From NCBI GenBank assembly GCA_027623205.1, contig JAQBYC010000003.1:1-64000 (forward strand): a stretch of DNA of 64,000 nt. The letters are read 5' to 3'. A program made the translations under genes and the position numbers. The notes below the pieces were generated by a model. That model worked only from the letters and a program-made list of their open reading frames with translations, had not been told where the DNA came from and made no database searches. Shown here piece by piece: positions 21,929-31,103 of this stretch. Source of the stretch: Pseudomonadota bacterium (GTDB taxonomy: Bacteria > Pseudomonadota > Alphaproteobacteria > GCA-2731375). Position 1 is the first letter of the stretch. The number at the start of each line of letters is the position of its first letter.

Positions 21929-22639
21929 ATGACTGGAAAAATGAACGCCACCTGTTTTGGTTGCCAGGTGCGGCACACGACCGAGTGGTGCGCGCTGAAC
22001 GACGAGGAATTGGCGTTGCTTGATGGCGTCAAGGTGCCGAAAACCTACGAGGCCGGGACCACGTTATTTCATCAAGGCGACGACTGTGCCGGTATTTATT
22101 GCATTAGTTCCGGCCTGGTGGGCGTCAGGCGCCTGGATGCCGCCGGAAACTCTACTTTGGTGCGCCTGTGCGGTCCCGGCGAAACAATTGGCTATCGATC
22201 GTTTCTGAGGAAATCCAGCCACCGCTCGACGGCTGAAGTCATGATGCCCAGCACGGTCTGTTTTATCAGGCGCGCGACAGTTCGCACGTTGCTGGAACAG
22301 AATCCGAATTTGGGACTGCGGTTCCTGGACCACACGCTTAAGGATGCGGATGATTTCGAGGATCGCCACTTCGAAAACGTTACTTTCACGGTTAGATCCC
22401 GGCTTTTGAGCCTGCTGATGGTGCTGTACGAGCGGTTCGGGCATTTGAATGAGAATGGCGAGCCGGTGATGGAGTTACCTATTTCACGCCAGGATATCGC
22501 CGCGTTGATTGGCGCCTCGCCGGAAACGATCTCGCGCAGCATTGGCGCGGTGCAGGACGAAGGCCTGGCGGTATTCAAGGGCCGGAAGGTGCAGTTTCAT
22601 AGTCTCGAGGCGCTGGTGCAACAATTGCCGGGCGCATAA
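21929..22639 (+). CDS. Crp/Fnr family transcriptional regulator, FNR-like
   Basis: N-terminal CFGCQVRHTTEWC, central STVCFI, cNMP-like domain, HTH ISRQDIAALIGASPETISRSI; start trimmed to MTGKMNATC. Confidence 0.92.
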   Translation: MTGKMNATCFGCQVRHTTEWCALNDEELALLDGVKVPKTYEAGTTLFHQGDDCAGIYCISSGLVGVRRLDAAGNSTLVRLCGPGETIGYRSFLRKSSHRSTAEVMMPSTVCFIRRATVRTLLEQNPNLGLRFLDHTLKDADDFEDRHFENVTFTVRSRLLSLLMVLYERFGHLNENGEPVMELPISRQDIAALIGASPETISRSIGAVQDEGLAVFKGRKVQFHSLEALVQQLPGA

Positions 22640-22734
22640 TTCCAAACCTCGAAAATGGTCTAAAGACCCATTGCGATCGAGTCCGGTCTTCCGGAAATGA
22701 CGCCGTCCCGGAAATCAATGCAGTCAGCGTGGGA

Positions 22735-23580
22735 TCAGGGACGGCGCCGGGTCTGACCCACCTGGCAGATGACCTTCGCCACCGTCAGCTCACGCCGCAA
22801 GGATGCGCCCAAGTTGGTGTAGCTGTGGCCGTCGACGGGCTGCGCCAGCGCCTGGGTGGCGCCGTTGTCGACGAGAACTTGAGTGCTGGGAATTTGCGCC
22901 AGTAGTTGATGGATGGATGACTGCGATGTGGTCATTACCCGACCCCGCCGCTTCGATGACGCGACCAGAACGCCGACCACCCGGCCGTTATCGCCTAGCA
23001 TGGGCCCGCCTGACAAGCCGCCCAGGGCGGGCAGGTTGTCTGGCTGGCGGGAGACTTCGGCCCAGGCCAGGATAGGCTCGTCAATACGATAGCGGCCGAC
23101 GGATCTCAGGCGCGCCTGGCCGATCACCCGGGCGTGCACCTCGCCCGGCTGGCCCTGGGGATAGCCCAAGGAAAAGCCATTTTCCCCGCGCAGCGGCGCC
23201 CCCTGTGCCAGGCTTGCCAGGCGCAGGGGGGGGCGTCCGGAGCGGGTACGTAACAGCGCCAGATCGGCGTTGGGATGCAGGTGTACCTCCGTGGTCCGCA
23301 GGCCCTTGCGCGGCGCGGTTTGGATCCATAGGGCGTCACAACCGTCTGCGACATGGCGGGCCGTCAGCCACCAGCCATCGCCGGTAATGGCAAAGGCGGT
23401 GCCGGTGCTGGAGCTCTTGCCTCCCACATCGACTTCAATAGTGGGGCCGCTGGGCGCCACCTGGCGCGGCGGCGGGGTCAAGGTCGGTGGCCGCCGGGGG
23501 CCATCGTCTACGGCCACCAGGGCGTTCACGACTCCAAATAAAACCGCCAACAGAGCCACCATATAGGTCAGCCGGTTCAT
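22735..23580 (-). CDS. Secreted trypsin-like serine protease
   Basis: Triad motifs TARHVADGC, NADLALL, GGLSGGPML; N-terminal TM/signal. Confidence 0.88.
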   Translation of the reverse strand: MNRLTYMVALLAVLFGVVNALVAVDDGPRRPPTLTPPPRQVAPSGPTIEVDVGGKSSSTGTAFAITGDGWWLTARHVADGCDALWIQTAPRKGLRTTEVHLHPNADLALLRTRSGRPPLRLASLAQGAPLRGENGFSLGYPQGQPGEVHARVIGQARLRSVGRYRIDEPILAWAEVSRQPDNLPALGGLSGGPMLGDNGRVVGVLVASSKRRGRVMTTSQSSIHQLLAQIPSTQVLVDNGATQALAQPVDGHSYTNLGASLRRELTVAKVICQVGQTRRRP

Positions 23581-23653
23581 GGTCGCGGGCTCATGACAGG
23601 ATCAGTAACGGTATCTGCAGCGTAGAAGTGAGGGGCAGGACATCAGAAGCTCC

Positions 23654-24067
23654 CTAACCTGAAATGGCCGCGGCATTAATGGCCGCCACGGACAGCTTGA
23701 TGCCCGCGAGCATTACCGCCGGGGCGATCTCGCCGCCTTCGATTCGGGCCGATAGGTCGCGCAGCAACAGATCAGTGAGGCGAAACACCAAAATCTGCAC
23801 CAGTACGGCCAGCAGACCCCAAATTACAATTTCCGCCACGCTGACCGATGACGCCATGCAAAAGGCAAGGGGTATGGCGAGGCCCAGAATAGCCCCGGAC
23901 AGGGAAATGGCGGCGGCCAGATTGCCATCCCGAACCAGGGCGAAATCTTTGTGCGGCGTGGTGATGGTGTACAGCACGACACCTCCCACCAACATGCCCA
24001 GAGTGACCAGAAGATGCAGCATCAAGACTGGAAACCCGGCCGCAAAACTTTGTAGCACCACGTCCAT
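23654..24067 (-). CDS. DUF350 membrane protein
   Basis: Four predicted hydrophobic helices; KDFALVRDGNLAAAISLSGAILGLAIPLA typical DUF350 repeat. Confidence 0.85.
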   Translation of the reverse strand: MDVVLQSFAAGFPVLMLHLLVTLGMLVGGVVLYTITTPHKDFALVRDGNLAAAISLSGAILGLAIPLAFCMASSVSVAEIVIWGLLAVLVQILVFRLTDLLLRDLSARIEGGEIAPAVMLAGIKLSVAAINAAAISG

Positions 24068-24104
24068 TGTCTAACCCCGCGCCCATATTATCATGCAGAT
24101 GCGC

Positions 24105-24518
24105 CTATGCCCGGGCATCGGCGCGCACTCCGGGTATGACGGCAACGGCGGAAATTTCAATCAGGAATTCCGGCTTCACCAGGGCGGCAACCTGCACCAG
24201 AGTCGAGGCCGGGTATGGTTCCGAGAAGAATTCCTTGCGCACCTCGTGCACCGCCATCAACGGTTCCATTTTCGTCACATAAACAATGACCGAGACGATA
24301 TCATCCATCTCGCCGTCAACGTGATGCAAAATGGCCTTCAGATTGGTAAGGATCTGCCGCGCCTGGGCCACCATGTCGCCGGGACCTACCAGCTTCCAAT
24401 CCTCATCGACCCCGACCTGTCCAGCCAAATGCAGGACCCGGCCGGGCGGTTGCCAGGCGGCATTGGAGAACGCACCAAACGGTATCGCCACACCGGGCGG
24501 GTTGAAGGCATCGGCCAT
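24105..24518 (-). CDS. RidA/YjgF family protein
   Basis: VLHLAGQVGVDEDWKLVGPGDMVAQARQILTNLKAIL; start trimmed to MADAFNPPG. Confidence 0.9.
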   Translation of the reverse strand: MADAFNPPGVAIPFGAFSNAAWQPPGRVLHLAGQVGVDEDWKLVGPGDMVAQARQILTNLKAILHHVDGEMDDIVSVIVYVTKMEPLMAVHEVRKEFFSEPYPASTLVQVAALVKPEFLIEISAVAVIPGVRADARA

Positions 24519-24608
24519 ATCGTCATCCTTCCGCGTAAAGTCATAAACTTGATAGTACATCATAACCTGTATCTGGACGTAGGCGCGGCTTGATGCCAAA
24601 TTAGGACC

Positions 24609-25163
24609 ATGAACAATGGACCTATAACAACCTATCCTTTTGCCCGCGATATTCCAGCTGGCGATAACCGGGAACGCCATGTCTGCGGCGATTGCGGTTG
24701 GATACATTATGTCAATCCCAACATCGTGGTCGGCGCGGTCTGTGTCTGGGAGGACAGGATATTGTTGTGCAAACGGGCCATCGAACCACGCCGGGGCTAT
24801 TGGACGGTACCCGCCGGCTTCATGGAAGAGGGTGAAAGCACCGCCGAAGGCGCGGCGCGGGAAACCTTAGAGGAAGCCTGCGCCAAGATCGAAATCGATG
24901 CCCTGATCGGGGTTTACAATATCCCCCGGATCAGCCAGGTGCATATGATGTACCGGGCGCGCATGACGGGCCCTGACATGGGCGCGGGCGAGGAAAGCCT
25001 GGAGGTAAATCTGTTTGCCTGGGAGGATATCCCCTGGGACGAAATCGCCTTTCCCAGCAGTGTCTGGGCCTTGAAGCATTATCACCAAACCAAGGATCTG
25101 ATGGCGTTCCAGCCCTTCGATAATCCGGAAATAGACCGGCACCGGCGCAAAACCAGTGGCTGA
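24609..25163 (+). CDS. NUDIX hydrolase
   Basis: Nudix box [24 protein letters not shown]-terminal [13 protein letters not shown]. Confidence 0.95.
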   Translation: MNNGPITTYPFARDIPAGDNRERHVCGDCGWIHYVNPNIVVGAVCVWEDRILLCKRAIEPRRGYWTVPAGFMEEGESTAEGAARETLEEACAKIEIDALIGVYNIPRISQVHMMYRARMTGPDMGAGEESLEVNLFAWEDIPWDEIAFPSSVWALKHYHQTKDLMAFQPFDNPEIDRHRRKTSG

Positions 25164-25647
25164 GCCCAAACTATACGATCTGAAGACCGACCTGCCGCTG
25201 CACGCCGCCGACAGGATCATCGATGCGGCGCTGGTTGCCGGGCGGGCGGAGGACATGTTGCCCCTTACCGTTGCCGTGTTGGATGCGGGCGGCCATCTGG
25301 TCGCCCTGAAACGTGAGGACGGCTCCGGCATCCTGCGTGCCGATATCGCTACCGGCAAGGCCTGGGGCGCTCTGGGGATGGGGATACCCAGCCGCACTAT
25401 CGGCGAACGGCTGGGCCAGCGGCCGGCCTTTCAAGGCGCTCTGGTCGGTGCTTCCAACGGCCGTTTCGTTCCCGTTCCAGGCGGTGTCCTGGTGCTGTCC
25501 GCTGACGGTCAGGTAATCGGGGCGGTGGGTATCAGTGGTGATACCTCGGACAGGGACGAATATTGCGCCATCCAGGGCATCCAGGCCGCCGGCTTGGCTT
25601 CGGCGCCCGCTGAACCGGCCAGGGGCTGGCAAAATTCCGGGTTGTAA
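25156..25647 (+). CDS. GlcG/HbpS family heme-binding protein
   Basis: [59 protein letters not shown]. Confidence 0.88.
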   Translation: MAEPKLYDLKTDLPLHAADRIIDAALVAGRAEDMLPLTVAVLDAGGHLVALKREDGSGILRADIATGKAWGALGMGIPSRTIGERLGQRPAFQGALVGASNGRFVPVPGGVLVLSADGQVIGAVGISGDTSDRDEYCAIQGIQAAGLASAPAEPARGWQNSGL

Positions 25648-25761
25648 ATCGAAAAAATGACCTGGAGTCAGTGCGGTGGATTGGAAGTTCGTGGCATTGG
25701 AATTTTAAGTCCCCATGCGCAGATGAAAAAATCAAAAAAGGCGGGCTTAGAATTCGCTACG

Positions 25762-25868
25762 CTAGAGCAATTGAACCAATCATTTGGATTCGCTTTAGAT
25801 ATCTAAGTGGTTGGTTCAATTGCTCTTTTCTTAAGAGCCCGGGCATGTTTAGAAGAAACATGCTCTAG
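25762..25868 (+). repeat. Best-preserved copy (copy 1) of ~105-bp triple-hairpin repeat
   Basis: CTAGAGCA/TGCTCTAG terminal inverted repeat; 16-bp perfect inverted repeat AGAGCAATTGAACCAA/TTGGTTCAATTGCTCT; GCATGTTT-AGAAG-AAACATGC hairpin. Confidence 0.9.
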
Positions 25869-25874
25869 AGTTGT

Positions 25875-26765
25875 TTAGGATCGCATCCAGCCAGGACCCC
25901 ACAGGTTGAGCGAACGTTCCGTGTGGGGCCATTGCCGGATCGGGTCGGTGTCGGCCATGCTTTCCAACTCAGCCGAGATTTCCACTTTGTAGCCGTCCGG
26001 GTCCTCGACCATAAAGAACAGGTTGTTGCCGGGGCCATGACGGCCCGGCCCCCACCATAATTTGATCTCCAGCCCCGCCATGTGATCGGCCCAATCGCGG
26101 ATATCGTTCCAGCACGAAACTTCATAGGCGTGATGGTCCGGGCGGGCGGTGTCGGAAAGGAACATGGCAAAGGAGTGATGCTCTGGAGTGGAGCGGTAGA
26201 ACACCGCCGTCAGGGACTGACCGCCGCCCTCGTTGTCGCACAGCACATGGTCGGTGGGAACAAAGCCCAAGGTATTTTCGTAGAACGCCATCATCGCCGC
26301 AAGATCTGCTGTGGCGACGACCACATGTTGTAATCGGCCTGGTGGATGGCCCACCTGGCCGGCCGGCTCCGTGTCCTCGAACTCGTCGCGATCATGCGCC
26401 ACGCCAAAGACCATTTGCCGGCCATCGGGGTCGGCCACGGCGAAGGCGCCGGAGGCGAACAAGGGCGTTGGACAGGGCATCAAGTTAACGCCCCGGGCGG
26501 TCAAATGGGCCTTATAGGCCTCCAAGCGCGCGCCATCGGGAAAGCGAAAGGCGCTAAAAGGCTGGCCACCGGTCGCCTCGGTGCGCCCATCCCTACCGAT
26601 GATCAGCCGGCGATTTTCGCCGTGCAGCAGCGTGGTGCCATCATCCAGGGGATGTTCGGCCATGACGAAGGCATTGCGGTAAAATGCCGCCAATTGCGCC
26701 GGTGAAGTTGAATCCAGTCGGATATGGTCCAATTCCGCGCCCCACAGCGGGCTGTTCATGGTCAT
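25875..26765 (-). CDS. VOC family dioxygenase-like protein
   Basis: Two VOC modules: ELDHIRLDSTSPAQLAAFYRNAF and LQHVVVATADLAAMMAFYENTLGF; FFMVEDPDGYKVEISAE. Confidence 0.88.
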   Translation of the reverse strand: MTMNSPLWGAELDHIRLDSTSPAQLAAFYRNAFVMAEHPLDDGTTLLHGENRRLIIGRDGRTEATGGQPFSAFRFPDGARLEAYKAHLTARGVNLMPCPTPLFASGAFAVADPDGRQMVFGVAHDRDEFEDTEPAGQVGHPPGRLQHVVVATADLAAMMAFYENTLGFVPTDHVLCDNEGGGQSLTAVFYRSTPEHHSFAMFLSDTARPDHHAYEVSCWNDIRDWADHMAGLEIKLWWGPGRHGPGNNLFFMVEDPDGYKVEISAELESMADTDPIRQWPHTERSLNLWGPGWMRS

Positions 26766-26853
26766 GGCAATTACTCCCTGTTCTACCGGCTCAAACTGGG
26801 GCCTGTTGGCGATCGCCACACCACCACGGCGACATGGCAATGGCCAGCTAATC

Positions 26854-26956
26854 CTAGCGCACATTTGTTCTGAATGTGCTCAGAATTTTCAGAATAGAGC
26901 AATTGAGCCAGATGCTTAAGTCCCGTCCGCGACTCCGATTAATTGCAGAATACTCC
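26854..26956 (-). repeat. Copy C of ~105-bp triple-hairpin repeat
   Basis: Reverse complement ATTAATCGGAGTCGCGGACGGGACTTAAGCATCTGGCTCAATTGCTCTATTCTGAAAATTCTGAGCACATTCAGAACAAATGTGCGCTAG aligns to copy A. Confidence 0.82.
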
Positions 26957-26976
26957 AATATTACAGCGCGCTTCCG

Positions 26977-27861
26977 TTAACTGCCGCGATCGCGCTGCAG
27001 CAGGTCCAGGATGCCCGGCGCACCGGCTCGGGCGATGGCCTCGGCCAGATACCGCCAGTCTCCCGCCAACTGGGCCGCAGGCACCTTGTTAGCCTGGCTG
27101 ACCTGGCCAAATTCCTGGCCGTCGGGACGAATTAATTGCCAGACGATCTCGATCCACCGGCCAGCGTCCGTGCCAGCATCACTGCCGGGTACGATATGCA
27201 TGCTGCCCAGCAGAATAAATCCATCGCTCGAGGGTTCCTGCGACAAAGGTACGCCGGCCTCGGTCAGGGCTCTCTGCATGGCCTTGGCCAACTGGCCGCC
27301 GCCCTGACCCGGCACCCCGTCCATGGTTCCCATCGTGACCGAAGCCCAGGCGATGCGCCGGCCTTCCCCGCGCTCCTGGCTGCGCAAACGCAGGTCGATG
27401 GCATCGGCGGCCTTGCCGGCCAACCGCGCTAACAACGCCGCATCACCCCGTCGCCATGCGGCGGGCGTAACGGTGTCCTCCTGCGTCAGGGTCATGCTTT
27501 CCACATCTCCCGGCATACGCAGGCGCCAGGTCAGGAGCAATCGCCCGTCCGGCTCCAGGACGGCGGCGCCTTGTAGACGGTGACTGCCCTGATGGCCGTT
27601 ATTGGTGCTGGCGGTGACTTCGCGCTGGCGCAAGGCCCGCGCCGTGGCCGCCGCCAGCTTGCCACCCACATCTGTACCCACCGCACCGGTAACGGGCAGA
27701 ACCACCATGCCGGCTCTGGGCCCGATCTGGATGGCGCTGAAATCGCCTTTATGCGCGGCGGCAAAAGGCTTGGGCACCGGCTGGCATTGGCCAAGCTGGG
27801 CCAGCAATCCAATGGCGAAGACAAAACAGACAATACGGCGGTTTCTTGTAATTATGTTCAT
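26977..27861 (-). CDS. Hypothetical exported protein
   Basis: N-terminal signal MNIITRNRRIVCFVFAIGLLAQLGQCQ; long open frame; family not recognised. Confidence 0.7.
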   Translation of the reverse strand: MNIITRNRRIVCFVFAIGLLAQLGQCQPVPKPFAAAHKGDFSAIQIGPRAGMVVLPVTGAVGTDVGGKLAAATARALRQREVTASTNNGHQGSHRLQGAAVLEPDGRLLLTWRLRMPGDVESMTLTQEDTVTPAAWRRGDAALLARLAGKAADAIDLRLRSQERGEGRRIAWASVTMGTMDGVPGQGGGQLAKAMQRALTEAGVPLSQEPSSDGFILLGSMHIVPGSDAGTDAGRWIEIVWQLIRPDGQEFGQVSQANKVPAAQLAGDWRYLAEAIARAGAPGILDLLQRDRGS

Positions 27862-27903
27862 CGGCGCCAAGATGCCATGGATTGAGACTGGAGGCGACGG
27901 CAT

Positions 27904-28575
27904 ATGAACAAACAAAACTTTGACCGGATCGCAGCCATTCTTCGGCCGTTGGGCCTGATCCCACGGGGAGGATTTCACCCTTTGGCGGAAGACGGCGTAC
28001 CGGCCCGGCCGGACGGCAGGGTGGCCGCCACGGTGGTTCTCATTGGCAATGCCGGGCCGGACCTTTGGCAAAGTTTCAAAGACCATGATTCCGGCCCTCA
28101 TCCCCTGGACAAATGGTGCCGCGACGTTCTGACGCCCCTGGCGCGAAACCTAGGCGCGGACATCCTGTTTCCCTTCGATGGACCGCCCCATCCACCGTTT
28201 CTACGCTGGGCCCGGCGGGCCGAAGGGTTGTCAGCATCGCCCATCGGTCCTTCGATTCATCCAGAGTATGGCCTGTGGCACGCCTATCGCGGTGCCTTGC
28301 TGTTCAGCCAGATGATGGTGCTGCCGCCACCCTTGTTGGTTCGTCCTTGCGATAATTGTGCCGAGCGGCCCTGTCTGACCGCTTGCCCGGTGGCGGCCTT
28401 CGGCGTCGACTCCTATGATGTGCCGGCCTGTGTTGGCCATTTGCGGCAACCGGCGGGCCGCGATTGCATGGATCTGGCCTGCCGGGCACGCAGGGCCTGT
28501 CCCATAGGCCAGGACTACCGGTACAACAATGAGCAGGCGCATTTCCACATGGCGGCCTTCTTGCGCAATTTTTAG
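27904..28575 (+). CDS. 4Fe-4S-type ferredoxin domain protein
   Basis: CDNCAERPCLTACPVAAF cysteine motif. Confidence 0.8.
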   Translation: MNKQNFDRIAAILRPLGLIPRGGFHPLAEDGVPARPDGRVAATVVLIGNAGPDLWQSFKDHDSGPHPLDKWCRDVLTPLARNLGADILFPFDGPPHPPFLRWARRAEGLSASPIGPSIHPEYGLWHAYRGALLFSQMMVLPPPLLVRPCDNCAERPCLTACPVAAFGVDSYDVPACVGHLRQPAGRDCMDLACRARRACPIGQDYRYNNEQAHFHMAAFLRNF

Positions 28576-28592
28576 GACAGCCCGAAAATGCC

Positions 28593-29810
28593 CTAGTTTG
28601 ACCGGCTCAGACGGATTTGCACCGCAAGCGTAAGCAAGCCTGTCATGGCGATGACGCTAGCCATTGCCAGGGCGCTGCCATCATGAAGAATACTGACTGC
28701 GCTGGCGGAAAGTGCGCCGGCGAGAAACATCAGACCACCTGACAGGGCGGATACGCTGCCTGCCGCCTGGGGAAAACGGTCCAGGGCCAGGGCCAGACCA
28801 TTGGCGCTAATCAAACTGAGGGCCGCCAAATAGACGAACAACGGGATAACAATACCCATCAGACCGCCAAATCCGGATACGGCATCCAGCAACAGTACCA
28901 GGCCGGCTATGGCGGTCAAAATAGTGCCCGCCACGAACAAACGATGCGCGCCCAGGCGCACCACGAACTTGGCGTTCAACAATGACAGGGCCATCATGCC
29001 CACGATGTTGCAGGCGAACAGATAGCCATACTGATCTGGCGCCACGCCATGGACCTGGATATAGATGAAAGGTGATCCGGCAAAGAAGGCGAACATCCCG
29101 CTATAGGCGGTGGCATTGGCCAACAGGTAACCAAAGGCCCGGGGCTGACCCAGAATGCGGCCATAGACACCCAACATGCCAACCAGCCCGTGACGGCTGC
29201 GCCGTTCCATGGGGTGGCTTTCCTTCACCCCAACCAGGACCAGGAAGAAACATAGCAGGCCAAAGCCGGTTAAAACCCAGAAGATGGCCCGCCACTGAAA
29301 CCACAACAACATATAGCCGCCGATAAACGGCGCGATCAGGGGCGCGGCGCCCATTACCAGCATGATCAGCGACAACACCCGCGCGGCCTGGTCACCGGTA
29401 AAAAAATCCCGCACCATGGCCCGGGCAATCACCGAGGCGGCGCTGCCGCCCAAGGCCTGCAACAGGCGCAGGGTGATCAACATCTCGATACCACTGCTGA
29501 GGGCGCACAGGGCCGAAGTTATGACGTACAACACAATGCCGGCCAAAAGCACCGTGCGGCGGCCGAAGCGGTCGGAAAGTGGGCCGAACAGCATCTGACC
29601 CAGGCCCATGCCGATGAAAAAACTGCTCAAGGTCATTTGCACCCGGCCCGTCGGGGCGGCCAGATCGGCGGCCATGGCGGGTAGGCTTGGCAGGTACATG
29701 TCGATAGACATGGGCCCAAAGGCAGTCAGGGTACCGAGGACAATGATAAGCTTCCGCGCCTGCACTGGCGATAGAACGGTCCCCGTCCCCCGTCCCGGCT
29801 GATCGGTCAT
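28593..29810 (-). CDS. Bcr/CflA family multidrug efflux MFS transporter
   Basis: 12-TM pattern; MSIDMYLPSLPAMAADL, GPLSDRFGRRTVLL. Confidence 0.93.
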   Translation of the reverse strand: MTDQPGRGTGTVLSPVQARKLIIVLGTLTAFGPMSIDMYLPSLPAMAADLAAPTGRVQMTLSSFFIGMGLGQMLFGPLSDRFGRRTVLLAGIVLYVITSALCALSSGIEMLITLRLLQALGGSAASVIARAMVRDFFTGDQAARVLSLIMLVMGAAPLIAPFIGGYMLLWFQWRAIFWVLTGFGLLCFFLVLVGVKESHPMERRSRHGLVGMLGVYGRILGQPRAFGYLLANATAYSGMFAFFAGSPFIYIQVHGVAPDQYGYLFACNIVGMMALSLLNAKFVVRLGAHRLFVAGTILTAIAGLVLLLDAVSGFGGLMGIVIPLFVYLAALSLISANGLALALDRFPQAAGSVSALSGGLMFLAGALSASAVSILHDGSALAMASVIAMTGLLTLAVQIRLSRSN

Positions 29811-30346
29811 TCCGCCGGCAGGATCAAACAGGTGGTGGTGGCGTGGGCATACAACTTACCGTTCGTATCCTCCACCCTGGCCCGGGCCGTGGCAGTGCTG
29901 CGTCCAACATGCAAGGTCTCGGCAATGCAGCGCATCTCGCCACTATCGACGGCCACGGCGCGGACATAATTAACCTTCAATTCCAAAGTGGTATAGCGCG
30001 GCCCCGCCGGCAGGGCAGCGTGTACCGCGCTGCCAATCGCGGCATCGATCAGAGCGGCCAGCCAGCCGCCCTGGACCGAGCCGACGTCGTTAGCGAAATC
30101 TTCCCCAGGCTGTCCGGTGTAGACCACACGGCCTTTCGACACCTCGACAAGTGCCAGACGCATGGCGACCGTTACGGGTGGGGGCGGCACCTCGCCGCGG
30201 ATCACGGCAGAAAGATAATCCAGCCCCGACAATTCACCCAGGCGCGACCAGTGGCTTGCGGGATCGTGCCAGCTGTAGTGGCGCTGGCGGCCATCGTCCT
30301 CCATGAATTCAACCGGCCATGGTATGGCCGTGGTTGAGAGGGCCAT
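29807..30346 (-). CDS. PaaI family thioesterase
   Basis: Hotdog signature VGSVQGGWLAALIDAAIGSAVHAAL; start trimmed to MALSTTAIPW. Confidence 0.85.
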   Translation of the reverse strand: MALSTTAIPWPVEFMEDDGRQRHYSWHDPASHWSRLGELSGLDYLSAVIRGEVPPPPVTVAMRLALVEVSKGRVVYTGQPGEDFANDVGSVQGGWLAALIDAAIGSAVHAALPAGPRYTTLELKVNYVRAVAVDSGEMRCIAETLHVGRSTATARARVEDTNGKLYAHATTTCLILPAE

Positions 30347-31103
30347 GCCCTTTACCGAACCCAGGCGCGCTGCGGATCGCTTGCAGTACATAGCTCCGCG
30401 CCCGCGCCACGGCCGCTTCGACGTTCAGCCCCTGGGCCAGACCGCATGCCAAGGCCGAGGCCAGGGTGCACCCGGTGCCGTGGGTATGGCGGCTTTCGAT
30501 GCGGGTCGCGACAAAACGGCTGACCCCGGCTACGGTCAACAACAGGTCAACGACCTCATCACCGGGTAAATGGCCGCCTTTCATCAAGACGGCATAGGGC
30601 CCTAGTGCAAGCAGCTTGCGCCCTGCCGTGGCCATGGCCTCTTCGTCCGCGATGGTCATCTCGGCCAATATTTCCGCCTCCGGCACATTTGGCGTCAGTA
30701 CCGTGGCCCGCGGGATAAGGCCTTGGCGCAAAACCGCGCGGGCATCCTCGTTCAGTAGCGAGGCGCCGCCCTTCGCGACCATTACGGGATCAACCACCAG
30801 AGGCACCTTGGGCGCCACCCGTGACAGAGTGGCCACAACTGCTTCCAGAACGTCGGTGCTGTGCAGCATTCCGGTTTTAATGGCATCGGCGCCGATATCC
30901 TCCAGCACCACTTCAATCTGCTGGGCTACGAAGGCGGGAGGCACTTCCAGGACGCCATGAACGCCATTGGTATTCTGCGCGGTAAGGGCGGTGATTGCCG
31001 TAGCGGCATAGCCGCCCAGGGCGGTGACGGTCTTGATATCGGCCTGGATGCCGGCGCCGCCGCCCGAATCGGATCCGGCTATGATCAGCACTCTACCTTG
31101 CAT
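30309..31103 (-). CDS. thiD: Hydroxymethylpyrimidine/phosphomethylpyrimidine kinase
   Basis: IAGSDSGGGAGIQADIKT, SRHTHGTGCTLASALA. Confidence 0.95.
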   Translation of the reverse strand: MQGRVLIIAGSDSGGGAGIQADIKTVTALGGYAATAITALTAQNTNGVHGVLEVPPAFVAQQIEVVLEDIGADAIKTGMLHSTDVLEAVVATLSRVAPKVPLVVDPVMVAKGGASLLNEDARAVLRQGLIPRATVLTPNVPEAEILAEMTIADEEAMATAGRKLLALGPYAVLMKGGHLPGDEVVDLLLTVAGVSRFVATRIESRHTHGTGCTLASALACGLAQGLNVEAAVARARSYVLQAIRSAPGFGKGHGPLNHGHTMAG

